Source: Edaphobacter aggregans DSM 19364
GTDB lineage: Bacteria; Acidobacteriota; Terriglobia; Terriglobales; Acidobacteriaceae
Direction: 5' to 3'
NCBI RefSeq assembly: GCF_000745965.1
Contig: NZ_JQKI01000015.1
Span: 1-64,000 of the forward strand
DNA: 64,000 nt
The first letter of the stretch is position 1; each line of letters begins with the position of its first letter. Under the pieces are notes generated by a model, which ran no database searches, had not been told where the DNA came from, and was given only the letters and a program-made list of their open reading frames with translations. The position numbers and the translations under genes are program-made. Shown piece after piece: positions 38,382-47,051 of the stretch.

Positions 38382-38823
38382 GTGATGCCCCAGATCGACA
38401 TCGATTTTGAAGTGTTCAAGAAATTAACAAGTCGGAGGCAGACAAAAGATATTACGTGCAATGACGTGATCCGTTGGCTCCTGAAACTTCCGCAGCAGGC
38501 CAAAAGCCAAATTATGTCGGCGGCGAATGGCAGCGACCCCTGGATTGTGTCAGATACGAGCTTCCTGGCAGGATCAGAATTTATGGCGGACTACAAGGGG
38601 AAAGTCCTATTCCGGTATCGTGAAAGGCGGGAAGTTGGAACTCAGCGACGGTCATAGGTTTTCGACGCCTTCGGCCTCTGCCGTCCACATCACTAACACC
38701 AACGTGAACGGGTGGAGATTCTGGCGCTGCAAAATGCCCGGCCACTCCCAATACCTGCTTGCCGAGCGGTTGCGCGGGAAGTCGCACGCCTCTAACGAAA
38801 GGATGGAGGGTCCCAGCGTTTGA
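38382..38823 (+). pseudogene. Small DNA-binding-like protein, frameshifted
   Basis: The first frame gives IDIDFEVFKKLTSRRQTKDITCNDVIRWLL, resembling a ribbon-helix-helix/SeqA-type N-terminus. After about 38600 the sequence continues one frame over: GKSYSGIVKGGKLELSDGHRF, then TPSASAVHITNTNVNGWRFW. The last block resembles the RAMA-type domain found with restriction and methylase proteins. A single extra base would explain the break. Family assignment is tentative. Confidence 0.4.
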
Positions 38824-39125
38824 CGAACTCTTGCGCGAAATACGGCGAATGGAGGGCACCCATCAGATTCCCGTCTCACTCCCGTCTGACGCGGATGGAT
38901 ATTTCGATAGAAAGTGTTCTTCGGAGGAATGCTTGTTCGAATTCAAGGTACTTGCGGATAACTGGGGGAAAAGGTCCGAGACGAAGATTGTTCTGCCAGT
39001 TCTGCGGGCATACAGGCAACTCGACCGAATGGAACACGCAGCAGACAGAGCATCTCCGAGATACCGCTCTCACGCACGTGCAGCAGCGCATCGGGCGCGC
39101 GGTGAAGCGCGATGCTGAGAGCTGG
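38800..39125 (+). pseudogene. Zinc-finger-like hypothetical protein, frameshifted
   Basis: One frame reads MEGTHQIPVSLPSDADGYFDRK and CSSEECLFEFKVLADNWG. The natural continuation, FCQFCGHTGNSTEWNTQQTEH, followed by a helical stretch ending in VKRDAESWNRRQ, is in the next frame from about 38990. The cysteine pairs suggest a zinc ribbon. No known function. The break has the same direction as in the gene before. Confidence 0.4.
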
Positions 39126-39326
39126 AACCGTCGTCAGTCAGCGAATAGTCAGCGAACGTCTTCATCCGAATGCGTATCCGACACGACTGTGAGACTCATC
39201 GTAGAGAATGGGCTCCAAAACGCTGGGACGGCGTTTCAACGCTTTGCCGAAACGCTGTAGGCTCGTTTCCCGGCATCCCCAAGGCCGCGTCGCAATGCCT
39301 TTCAAAACCTCAAGGAAGGAAGCGAC

Positions 39327-39570
39327 TTATAGAAAAGGGACTACAGGAAAGCCTATAGCGCATATCTGGAGAGTGCCGAGCAGGTCATACTCCTCCGGTA
39401 GTTTTTCGATAATCGAAAGGCAATCGCGCACAGCGGCGCGTACTACAAGACGCTGGCCAGAGCGATAGGTCGAATCGCCGGTCCACGCGACGTAGTCATC
39501 ATCAACCAATCCTGTCTGTGCGCTGAAGATGGCGCTGCTGAAGGCTTCCCGCGTGTGGCCATAACGCCGC
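39327..39570 (-). pseudogene. Unidentified coding-like fragment
   Basis: The minus strand gives an uninterrupted, protein-like frame (HTREAFSSAIFSAQTGL, then VDDDYVAWTGDSTYRSGQR and IIEKLPEEYDLLGTLQICAIG) that starts without a proper start codon and ends at 39327. It looks like the C-terminal part of a real gene, but I do not recognise the family. Confidence 0.3.
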
Positions 39571-39946
39571 TGATTTAATGTTCAACCACGCCATTTCCGG
39601 AATCCGGGCAGGACAGAAAAAGGCAGCGCCAACGACGCATAGCGGCAGTCGCAAGCTCGCAGGTTATTTTCAGACGCATGGGTTCTGCCGCAGCCGGTGG
39701 CAACAGGATTTGCTGGGGACGACTATCAACGCTCATGGTCACTCACCGGAGCGATGGCGGCTGATACATGACACAGTCGTGAAGCACTCATCCGAGGGGT
39801 CGTCAATAAGGGCAGGGGTCTGCAGGGCAGAGGTCGTGGGTTTGATATGGGTTTGATAACGGTTCCTGATCGTTCCTTCGAGCGCCAAAAGAAGCCATCC
39901 GTGACGCTTGTTTTCTATAAGTTACGCGTTTCCTTTTCGCTTTCTT

Positions 39947-39983
39947 GGCAGAGGTCGCAGGTTCGAGCCCGTCGTCCCCGCCA
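39947..39983 (+). other. tRNA 3'-end-like segment (possible att scar)
   Basis: The segment GGCAGAGGTCGCAGGTTCGA, followed by GCCCGTCGTCCCCGCCA, has a T-loop-like GGTTCGA, an acceptor-like GTCCCCGCCA and a terminal CCA. The T-stem does not pair perfectly unless one base is restored, and no 5' tRNA half is present upstream. Integrases often leave such 3' tRNA copies at the far end of an integrated element. It lies at the right border of the decayed accessory zone. Confidence 0.4.
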
Positions 39984-39985
39984 TA

Positions 39986-40008
39986 CATTCCAAAATCCAT
40001 TTGGAATG
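39986..40008. other. Perfect 9-bp hairpin
   Basis: CATTCCAAA (39986-39994) pairs with TTTGGAATG (40000-40008) around a five-base loop. No T-run follows. It lies directly after the tRNA-like scar, so it could be part of an attachment site or a weak terminator. Confidence 0.35.
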
Positions 40009-40198
40009 GACGGAAACCCGCAAGAGTGAAGATAGAGGACAGGGAATTGCCTTTTCCCTTTCGCGGAGCATTCGCGCACCGAACCCGGCTTTCATCGTTA
40101 CGGTATTAATCAAGAGATGTCTTCGACCACGGTAAGGCGCTGACGGGCGAAGATCCAACCTTCAGGTTTGCATAAGGTTGTCCCAATAGGATTTGGGA

Positions 40199-41545
40199 AT
40201 GGCAACAATGTCTCGCGCTGCTAGAGAAGTACGATGCGTCGCGTTGTTTTCGGCGATGGCAGCGATCAACTTTGCGTACGGCCAGAATGCTGCACCAGCT
40301 CAACACATTACCTTGTCGGAAGCAATCCGTAGCGCTCAAGCGAACGAGCCGATGTTCGCTGCAGCTGTGGCGGCTCAGCGTACGGCGAAGATCGACGGAT
40401 ATCTGGCGAAAGCTGCACTGCTGCCATCGGTGATTTACCACAACCAGGTGCTGTATACGCAACCCAATGGGCAGACGAACCAGGGCGGGCAGGCTGGAGT
40501 GCAGGCTGCACCGATCTTCATCGCCAACAATGCGGTTCACGAGTATGCCAGCCAGGCTTCCATCAACGAAACGATCGGCGTCAGGCAGTTTGCCGACGCA
40601 GAGGTGGCCGCGGCGAACTCCGCCCGCGCCTCTGCCGAACTGGAAGTTTCCCGACGCGGATTGGTTTCAGCCGTTGTCACTCTGTACTACACGGTCTCCG
40701 TTGCTGAGACCAAACAGAAGCTGCTCCAAGAAGCGCTGACCGAGGCGCAGAAGTTTACCGAGATCACCCGGAAGCGGGAGTCGGCTCGCGAGGTAGCTCA
40801 TGCCGATTTCGTGAAAGCGCAGCTGCAGGAGCAACAAAGGCAGCGAGATCTGTCCGATGCGACTGTAGTGGCAAATAGAGTTCGCCTTGAGCTGGCCCTA
40901 TTGCTGTTTCCCGATCCGAGAACGCTCTACACGACGGACTCTCCCGGAGCACCGGCAGAGCTGCCAACGCGAGATGAGGTTAACCGTCTGGCCGCGGACA
41001 ACAATCCTGAGATTCGGAGCGCGCTTGCCGGCGTGAGTGCAGCCAATGCTGGAGTGAAATCTGCAAAGGCCGCTTACCTTCCGGATCTCGCGCTTAATTT
41101 CACCTACGGCATTGATGCACCCCAGTTTGCAACGAAGGGTCCGGAGGGTGTGGATAATCTGGGTTACTCCATGATGGCAACGGTCGATATCCCGGTATGG
41201 GACTGGTTCTCCACGCAGAAGAGAGTCAAGCAAAGCGAGATTCAGCGTGATTTCGCAAAAGTGACTCTGACAGCAGCCCAGCGGCGGCTTATCGCGAATC
41301 TTGAGGTGGGTTATGCAGAAGCTGCGGCGGCGCGGGACCAGTTAGACCTGCTCGGCCAGAGTGTGCAGACTGCGGCGGAGAGTCTACGCCTCACGAATCT
41401 TCGCTATACGGCCGGCGAGGCGACGGCACTGGAGGTGGTAGATGCTCAGAATGCCTACGTTTCCGCACAAACCTCCCAGGCCGACGGTGTTGTTCGGTAT
41501 GAGACGGCCCTATCTGCACTCCAGATTTTGACGGGAATACTGTAA
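40199..41545 (+). CDS. TolC-family outer-membrane efflux protein
   Basis: 448 residues with a signal peptide (ALFSAMAAINFAYGQ). Two outer-membrane-efflux repeats follow with long coiled-coil helices (ITLSEAIRSAQANEPMF ... RLTNLRYTAGEATALEVVDAQ). It forms the trimeric exit duct of a tripartite pump. The ATG at 40199 has AGGA nine bases upstream; the ATG at 40208 is an alternative. The membrane-fusion gene starts two bases after its stop, so the three pump genes are one operon. Confidence 0.88.
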   Translation: MATMSRAAREVRCVALFSAMAAINFAYGQNAAPAQHITLSEAIRSAQANEPMFAAAVAAQRTAKIDGYLAKAALLPSVIYHNQVLYTQPNGQTNQGGQAGVQAAPIFIANNAVHEYASQASINETIGVRQFADAEVAAANSARASAELEVSRRGLVSAVVTLYYTVSVAETKQKLLQEALTEAQKFTEITRKRESAREVAHADFVKAQLQEQQRQRDLSDATVVANRVRLELALLLFPDPRTLYTTDSPGAPAELPTRDEVNRLAADNNPEIRSALAGVSAANAGVKSAKAAYLPDLALNFTYGIDAPQFATKGPEGVDNLGYSMMATVDIPVWDWFSTQKRVKQSEIQRDFAKVTLTAAQRRLIANLEVGYAEAAAARDQLDLLGQSVQTAAESLRLTNLRYTAGEATALEVVDAQNAYVSAQTSQADGVVRYETALSALQILTGIL

Positions 41546-41547
41546 CC

Positions 41548-42825
41548 ATGAGCACAAAGACTTCCATCAACGCGAAGGTATTGAGAGATGCTCTCATTGG
41601 GGGCGTGCTCCTCTGCTCGTTCGGCCTACAGGCTTGCAAGAAGCAGGCGGACGAAGAAGCCCAGGCATTGGTCACGGTGCAAGCCGAACGCCCCGAGATG
41701 GGAGAGATCTCGGAGCACATCATGGCCGACGCCGTCTTCTCGCCACTTGCGCAGGCGGCGATTTCCCCCAAGATTTCGGCACCGGTCAAAGAGTTCTATG
41801 TGCAGCGCGGTTCAAAGGTAAAGGCAGGCCAGCTTCTTGCCGTTTTGGAGAACAGAGACCTCACTGCTCAGGCGCTGGACAATAGAGGTCAGTTCACGGC
41901 TGCTCAGGCCACGTACGACATGCAGACGAAGGCACAGGTTCAGGAAGACTATGCGAAGGCGGAACTGGATGTCGCCCAGGCCAAAGCCCAGCTTCACCTG
42001 CAGAGCGAGATCGCAGCATCCCGGCAGAGGCTCTTTCGCGAGGGGGCCATTGCAGGACGTGACTACGATACAGCGGTCGCTGCACTTGCTCAGGCGCAGG
42101 CTGCCTATGGCGTTGCTCAGAATCACCTGGACTCCCTGAAACGAGTGAGTCGCGAGGCGACTCTCCAACTCGCACATGGGCAGCTCTCTTCGGCGAAAGG
42201 AAAATATGAAGCTGCTGAAGCGCAGGTGTCTTATTCACAGATTCGTAGCCCCATATCAGGCGTTGTGACGGACAGACCCTTGTTCGCCGGCGAGACAGCG
42301 ACCTCCGGAACAACGCTGGTCACCGTTATGGACACGTCAGCGCTGTTTGCGAAAGTTCATTTATCGCAGACAGTGGCCCAGCGGCTGAGTCTTGGCGATG
42401 AGGCAAGTGTGACCGTGCCGGGAGTGGACACTGCGGTTCCGGCCAAAGTGTCTCTCATCAGTCCGGCGCTCGATCCGGGCAGCGCGACGGTCGAGATCTG
42501 GTTGCGTGTCGATAATGCCGCAGGCAAATACAAAGCCGGCACACCGGTTCGAACTTCAATTCTGGGCCGGACAGTTCCCAAGGCTGTCAAAGTGCCAGCG
42601 TCTGCGATCGTTACGGCTGAGGACGGCTCGAAGTCGGTCATGGTCGTCAACGCTGATGGAACAGCTCATAAGATGAGCGTGCAGATCGGCATCAACGATG
42701 GTGAAGATGTGCAAATCGCAGAGGGCCTGAACGGAAGCGAGACCGTGATTACCACCGGCGCATATGGCCTGGATGAAGGAACAAAGGTCAAAGTAAGCAA
42801 GGTCTCGGAGGAGGACGAGAAGTGA
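41548..42825 (+). CDS. RND efflux periplasmic adaptor (lipoprotein)
   Basis: 425 residues. The N-terminus is a lipoprotein signal with lipobox FGLQAC, so it is anchored by a lipid. Residues 60-100 and 215-260 form the split biotinyl-lipoyl domain (ISPKISAPVKEFYVQRGSKVKAGQLLAVLENRDL; YSQIRSPISGVVTDRPLFAGE) with an alpha-helical hairpin between. It links the inner-membrane pump to the outer-membrane duct. Its stop overlaps the ATG of the pump gene (TGATG). Confidence 0.9.
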   Translation: MSTKTSINAKVLRDALIGGVLLCSFGLQACKKQADEEAQALVTVQAERPEMGEISEHIMADAVFSPLAQAAISPKISAPVKEFYVQRGSKVKAGQLLAVLENRDLTAQALDNRGQFTAAQATYDMQTKAQVQEDYAKAELDVAQAKAQLHLQSEIAASRQRLFREGAIAGRDYDTAVAALAQAQAAYGVAQNHLDSLKRVSREATLQLAHGQLSSAKGKYEAAEAQVSYSQIRSPISGVVTDRPLFAGETATSGTTLVTVMDTSALFAKVHLSQTVAQRLSLGDEASVTVPGVDTAVPAKVSLISPALDPGSATVEIWLRVDNAAGKYKAGTPVRTSILGRTVPKAVKVPASAIVTAEDGSKSVMVVNADGTAHKMSVQIGINDGEDVQIAEGLNGSETVITTGAYGLDEGTKVKVSKVSEEDEK

Positions 42826-45800
42826 TGAAACGTCCTCTCTCAAATCCTCCCACAAAGCCATTCTGGCTCGTCCGCTTCCGAGCTCCAATCTTCTTTTTCC
42901 TGATCGTCCTGTCTCTGGTGGGGATCTACGCTGCCCAACAAGTTCCAATCTCGGTCTTTCCGGAGACGAACTTTCCACGCGTTGTGATCGGTGTCGACAA
43001 CGGCGTGATGCCTGTTGAGCAGATGCAGGTGACCGTCACGAAGCCGATCGAAGACGCAGTGAACGCGGTCCCTGGACTTGTAACGGTTCGATCGACGACG
43101 AGTCGAGGTTCCGCCGAGGTAAGCCTCTTTTTCGACTGGAATGTGGACATGTTTCACACGCTCCAGTTGGTCGACGCAGCTCTCAGCAAGGCCCGTCAGA
43201 CGCTCCCATCGACTGCGAACCTCACAACTAATCGGCTTACATTTGCGACGTTTCCCATCCTCGGCTACAGCCTCACCTCGGACCGCCTCTCGCAGACACA
43301 GCTCTGGGAACTGGCGACCTACGAATTGAAGCCGCCGATCAATCGAGTAGCCGGCGTGAGCACCGTGACGATTCAAGGTGGCAAGGTGCCGGAGTTCCAC
43401 ATTGTTCCCAATATGGCAAGGATGCAGAGCGCTGGCGTTACGATCCTTGATCTTGTGAATGCCGTCCAGGCATCAAACATCGTCGATTCGCCGGGGCTGT
43501 ACGAGGCGAACCACCAGCTCATCCTAGGACTGGTAGGCGCGCAAGCGCACGACGCCGATCAGCTTGGTCGCCTTGTCGTGAAGACGACAGTAAGCGGTAC
43601 TCCTGTCCGTGTGGCAGATGTCGCCACGGTGCAACCCGGGGTTCTCCCTGTCTACACTGCAGTCACTGCAGATGGCAGCCCTGCTGTGCTGCTGAACATT
43701 ACTCGTCAGCCGTCCAGCAACACGGTAGCGGTTGCCGATGCCGTAGCTGCACAGATTGAGCAGCTCAGGAAGATACTTCCTGCCGGCGTTCTGCTCAAGC
43801 CCTACTACAATCAGTCGGAACTGGTCCGTGAAAGTGTCAGGAGTGTTCGCGACGCCATTCTGATTGGACTTGTGCTCGCCTGCATCATCCTCTTCCTCTT
43901 TCTTGGGGACTGGACGTCGTCTCTTGTCGCCGGCCTGGTGATTCCGGTTACGGTTGCGATCACGATTCTCTTTCTGTGGATCATTGGCGAAAGCTTCAAT
44001 CTGATGACGCTTGGCGGACTGGCGGCTGCGATCGGGTTGGTCATTGATGACGCCATTGTTGTCGTAGAGAACATCGTGCTTCATCGCGATAACGGTGAAA
44101 CACGAGCGGATGCAGCTCGCCTGGCCCTGAAGGAGATTGCGATTCCACTGATCGGTTCAACGGTCACACCGGTCGTCGTCTTTTTGCCTCTGATTTCAGT
44201 AACTGGGGTTACAGGAAGCTTCTTCCGAGCGCTTGCGATCACGATGACGGTGGCGTTGCTAGCCTCGCTGCTGCTTGCTGTGACGTGGACGCCTGCGCTG
44301 AGCCTCATCTTCCTCCGCGAGCGCCGAGAAGAAGAGCCGGCGCATGAGCACTACGGGAAGATGATGAGCCGTATCCTTTCGTGGCATCAGAGAGCGCTTT
44401 CCTGGGCACTGGCACGCCCGCTGATGCTCCTTTGCATCTGCGGATTGCTTGTTGCTGGAACCTACGTTGCCTACGAGTCGCTCGGCTCTGATCTTTTGCC
44501 GTCAATGGATGAAGGCGGCTTCATTCTGGACTACATCATGCCCGCTGGAAGCTCACTGACGGAGACGAACCGGGTTCTCGACCATGTGAATCAAATTTTG
44601 CACTCAATGCCCGAGGTCGAAAGCACATCACGCCGTACGGGCCTCCAGATGGGACTTGCGGCGGTGACGGAAGCGAACACAGGTGACCTGACGGTGAAGC
44701 TGAAGAATAAACGAGACCGCGATATTGACGAGATCATCGCGGATGCGCGCGCACAGATCAAAAAGACGGAGCCTGAGCTCGACGTTGAGTTTATTCAGGT
44801 TCTGCAGGACATGATCAACGACCTCTCGAATGCGCCTGAGCCTATTCAGATCAAGCTCTTTGCAAACGATCCCGCTCTCTTGTCGGAACTGGGACCAAGG
44901 GTGGGCGATGCTATCAGTAAGATCTCCGGCGTTGTGAGTGTCGAGAACGGCATTGAGAATACGATCAGCGGACCGGCGACCAGTTTTCAGATCGATCCTT
45001 CGGTTGCAGGCCGCATGGGCTTCACGCCGCAAGAGGTTGCGGAGGATGCCACTTCCATCCTCGATGGAGTGAACATAACAGATCCGCTCATTGCAAATGG
45101 GCGTCCCTATACGATACGTGTTCGCCTGGGAGACGAAACGCGTCAATCACTCGATGCGATCCAGAACACGGTATTTAATAGTGCCACAGGGAAGCTGGCG
45201 ACACTTGGTTCGCTCGCTCAGATAACACAGCTTCCTCCTCAGAATGAGATTCGACGGGAGAACCTGCAACAGCTTGTCGTGGTGACGGCACAGCTTGAAG
45301 GCTCAGACCTGGGAACGGCCATCGCCAGGGTCCAGCGCACGATAAGCGCTATGCATCTGCCGCCGACCGTTCGAGTAGAGTACGGCGGCACGTATCAAGA
45401 GCAACAGCAGTCTTTCCACCAGCTACTGAAGGTGCTGGTCATCTCGCTTGCGCTTGTCTTCGGCGTACTGCTGGTCGAGTTCCGCAATTTTTCAGCTCCG
45501 ATTGCTATTCTGACCTCATCGGTGTTGTCCATTGCAGGAGTTGTGTTTGCCCTGCTGATAACAGGCGTGACCTTCAATGTCGCCTCGTTCATGGGGCTTA
45601 TCATGGTCATCGGCATCGTCGCGAAGAATGGAATTCTGCTTCTGGACGCAGACGAGCGGTACCGCAAGGAAGGAGCTTCTGCGCAGGAGGCAATGCTCCA
45701 TGCGGCTCAGCGCCGTTTGCGTCCGATCCTTATGACAGCGACAGCGGCCATCTGTGGCATGTTGCCTCTTGCATTCGCTCTAGGTGCGGGATCGCAGATG

Positions 45801-45941
45801 CTCCAACCGCTCGCGATCGCGGTAATCGGAGGTCTCGTTCTGTCGATGCTTCTGAGCCTGATCGTTACGCCGGTGGTGTACTACCTGCTCACCTCTCGCC
45901 ATCGAACGGTTGAGAAGCCTGATCTTGTTCAATCGATTTAA
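42825..45941 (+). CDS. RND-family efflux pump, inner-membrane component
   Basis: 1038 residues of the HAE1/AcrB-like RND family. Twelve membrane helices are expected, with two large periplasmic loops. The proton-relay aspartates D408 and D409 lie in GLVIDDAIVVVEN, as in drug pumps; heavy-metal pumps of the CusA type lack this DD pair. The ATG at 42825 follows GGAGGAGG. Likely substrates are organic compounds. A bidirectional terminator follows the stop. The two-component system to the right is the best local candidate for its regulation. Confidence 0.92.
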   Translation: MKRPLSNPPTKPFWLVRFRAPIFFFLIVLSLVGIYAAQQVPISVFPETNFPRVVIGVDNGVMPVEQMQVTVTKPIEDAVNAVPGLVTVRSTTSRGSAEVSLFFDWNVDMFHTLQLVDAALSKARQTLPSTANLTTNRLTFATFPILGYSLTSDRLSQTQLWELATYELKPPINRVAGVSTVTIQGGKVPEFHIVPNMARMQSAGVTILDLVNAVQASNIVDSPGLYEANHQLILGLVGAQAHDADQLGRLVVKTTVSGTPVRVADVATVQPGVLPVYTAVTADGSPAVLLNITRQPSSNTVAVADAVAAQIEQLRKILPAGVLLKPYYNQSELVRESVRSVRDAILIGLVLACIILFLFLGDWTSSLVAGLVIPVTVAITILFLWIIGESFNLMTLGGLAAAIGLVIDDAIVVVENIVLHRDNGETRADAARLALKEIAIPLIGSTVTPVVVFLPLISVTGVTGSFFRALAITMTVALLASLLLAVTWTPALSLIFLRERREEEPAHEHYGKMMSRILSWHQRALSWALARPLMLLCICGLLVAGTYVAYESLGSDLLPSMDEGGFILDYIMPAGSSLTETNRVLDHVNQILHSMPEVESTSRRTGLQMGLAAVTEANTGDLTVKLKNKRDRDIDEIIADARAQIKKTEPELDVEFIQVLQDMINDLSNAPEPIQIKLFANDPALLSELGPRVGDAISKISGVVSVENGIENTISGPATSFQIDPSVAGRMGFTPQEVAEDATSILDGVNITDPLIANGRPYTIRVRLGDETRQSLDAIQNTVFNSATGKLATLGSLAQITQLPPQNEIRRENLQQLVVVTAQLEGSDLGTAIARVQRTISAMHLPPTVRVEYGGTYQEQQQSFHQLLKVLVISLALVFGVLLVEFRNFSAPIAILTSSVLSIAGVVFALLITGVTFNVASFMGLIMVIGIVAKNGILLLDADERYRKEGASAQEAMLHAAQRRLRPILMTATAAICGMLPLAFALGAGSQMLQPLAIAVIGGLVLSMLLSLIVTPVVYYLLTSRHRTVEKPDLVQSI

Positions 45942-45945
45942 AGTC

Positions 45946-45984
45946 AAAAGGAAGAGGCCCGCGTAATGCGGACCTCTTCCTTTT
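45946..45984. terminator. Bidirectional rho-independent terminator
   Basis: AAAAGGAAGAGGCCCGC (45946-45962) pairs with GCGGACCTCTTCCTTTT (45968-45984) with one mismatch and a five-base loop. A-run and T-run flank the stem on both strands, so it can stop both the efflux operon and the convergent beta-propeller gene. Confidence 0.85.
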
Positions 45985-45992
45985 TGGCGTTT

Positions 45993-47006
45993 TCATCGCG
46001 TAACGACGAGAATCTCGAAGCTGTCGGGCAACACGGATGGACGCGGATGTGGTACCGCTGCCGTCGGGGCAGGTGCGGGGCCAAACTTTGCTGTGGAGAG
46101 GTATATCTTGCCCGTTGATGTATCCAACGCCATCGTTCTGGCGCCGCGCGCGGTAGGTACAGATTGCAACCGCGGAAATCCCTGCTTGTTGGCGTCAATC
46201 ACCGTAAGCGTTCCGTCTCCGTTTGATGAAAACGCAAGGCCGGTCTTTGGGTCGAAGCCTGCGGCATCCGGCGAATCTCCGATGGTAGCCAGCCCAAGAA
46301 GCTTCCCTGAGTCATAGCTGACGACCGCCATCTTGCCGCCATCACATACAGAGAAGAGACGATGCTTTGCATGATCGAGCGCCATACCGGAAGGAGAGTC
46401 GCATCCCTGGAGTGGCCACACCGATAAAGCTTTCCTGGACTGCGCGTCAAGTTTCACAATTGCGTTCATGTCTTCGATGTTCACAAACACTGAGCCGTGT
46501 CCATCCACCTGAGGAAACTCGGGCTTACCAGGCAATGAGATCGTTGCGACGATCGTATTGTTGGCGGCATCCATCACGGTCACATCATGGCTGCGGCCGT
46601 TGAACGCCCAAACGGTATGAGTGACTGGCTCGAAGGTAATGCCGTCGGGATTCGTGCCCGCTCCAACGATCTGTTTCACTGCGAGAGTGCTGCGATCAAA
46701 CACGACGATGGCGTTTCCAGCGCCATCGCTGGCATAGCCGGTCTTGCCATCCGGATTCAAGGCTACTCCGTGTGTGCTCTTGAGGCCGCTGATCGCACCG
46801 ATAAGTTTTCCTGTGGCAGTGTCCAACACCTCGACCCGTGCGTTGTGAGTTACGTACAGACGGTGCGCTGCATCGTCGCTGAGCAGGTAGTCCCAGCCGC
46901 CCTGTCCGCCAACCCTCCAACGGTCTGCGACGTGATAGTTCTGAGCCTGAGAGAGAGAAGCAGACAATAGGAGGATGGTTCCCGCTGCTACCTTGAATGA
47001 AGGCAT
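45993..47006 (-). CDS. Exported YncE-like beta-propeller protein
   Basis: 337 residues with a signal peptide (MPSFKVAAGTILLLSASLSQAQ) and seven or so repeats of the YVTN/YncE type (RLYVTHNARVEVLDTATGKLIG, GYASDGAGNAIVVFDRSTL, VWAFNGRSHDVTVMDAAN). Such propellers sit in the periplasm and bind proteins or small ligands; the role is not known. The gene starts 45 bases after the histidine kinase gene and probably belongs to its operon. Confidence 0.8.
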   Translation of the reverse strand: MPSFKVAAGTILLLSASLSQAQNYHVADRWRVGGQGGWDYLLSDDAAHRLYVTHNARVEVLDTATGKLIGAISGLKSTHGVALNPDGKTGYASDGAGNAIVVFDRSTLAVKQIVGAGTNPDGITFEPVTHTVWAFNGRSHDVTVMDAANNTIVATISLPGKPEFPQVDGHGSVFVNIEDMNAIVKLDAQSRKALSVWPLQGCDSPSGMALDHAKHRLFSVCDGGKMAVVSYDSGKLLGLATIGDSPDAAGFDPKTGLAFSSNGDGTLTVIDANKQGFPRLQSVPTARGARTMALDTSTGKIYLSTAKFGPAPAPTAAVPHPRPSVLPDSFEILVVTR

Positions 47007-47051
47007 TTGAAACTCCTGGAAGAACTCGGCATCTCTGTCGCATTCCGAGTT

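Larger units (their letters stand above)
39571..40198. other. Spacer left of the efflux operon
   Basis: About 630 bases without a convincing gene. It contains the tRNA-3'-end-like segment, a perfect hairpin and a repeated word GGCAGAGGTCG (39829 region and 39947). It should also hold the promoter of the efflux operon, which I could not pinpoint. Confidence 0.4.

Noticed and set aside
39578..39856. 92-codon plus-strand frame before the efflux operon
   Set aside because: No ribosome-binding site, no domain, protein-like composition absent.
42825..45941. Heavy-metal RND pump (CusA type)
   Set aside because: The DD pair at 408-409 and lack of CusA-type methionine signature favour the drug-efflux HAE group in spite of the metal genes nearby.
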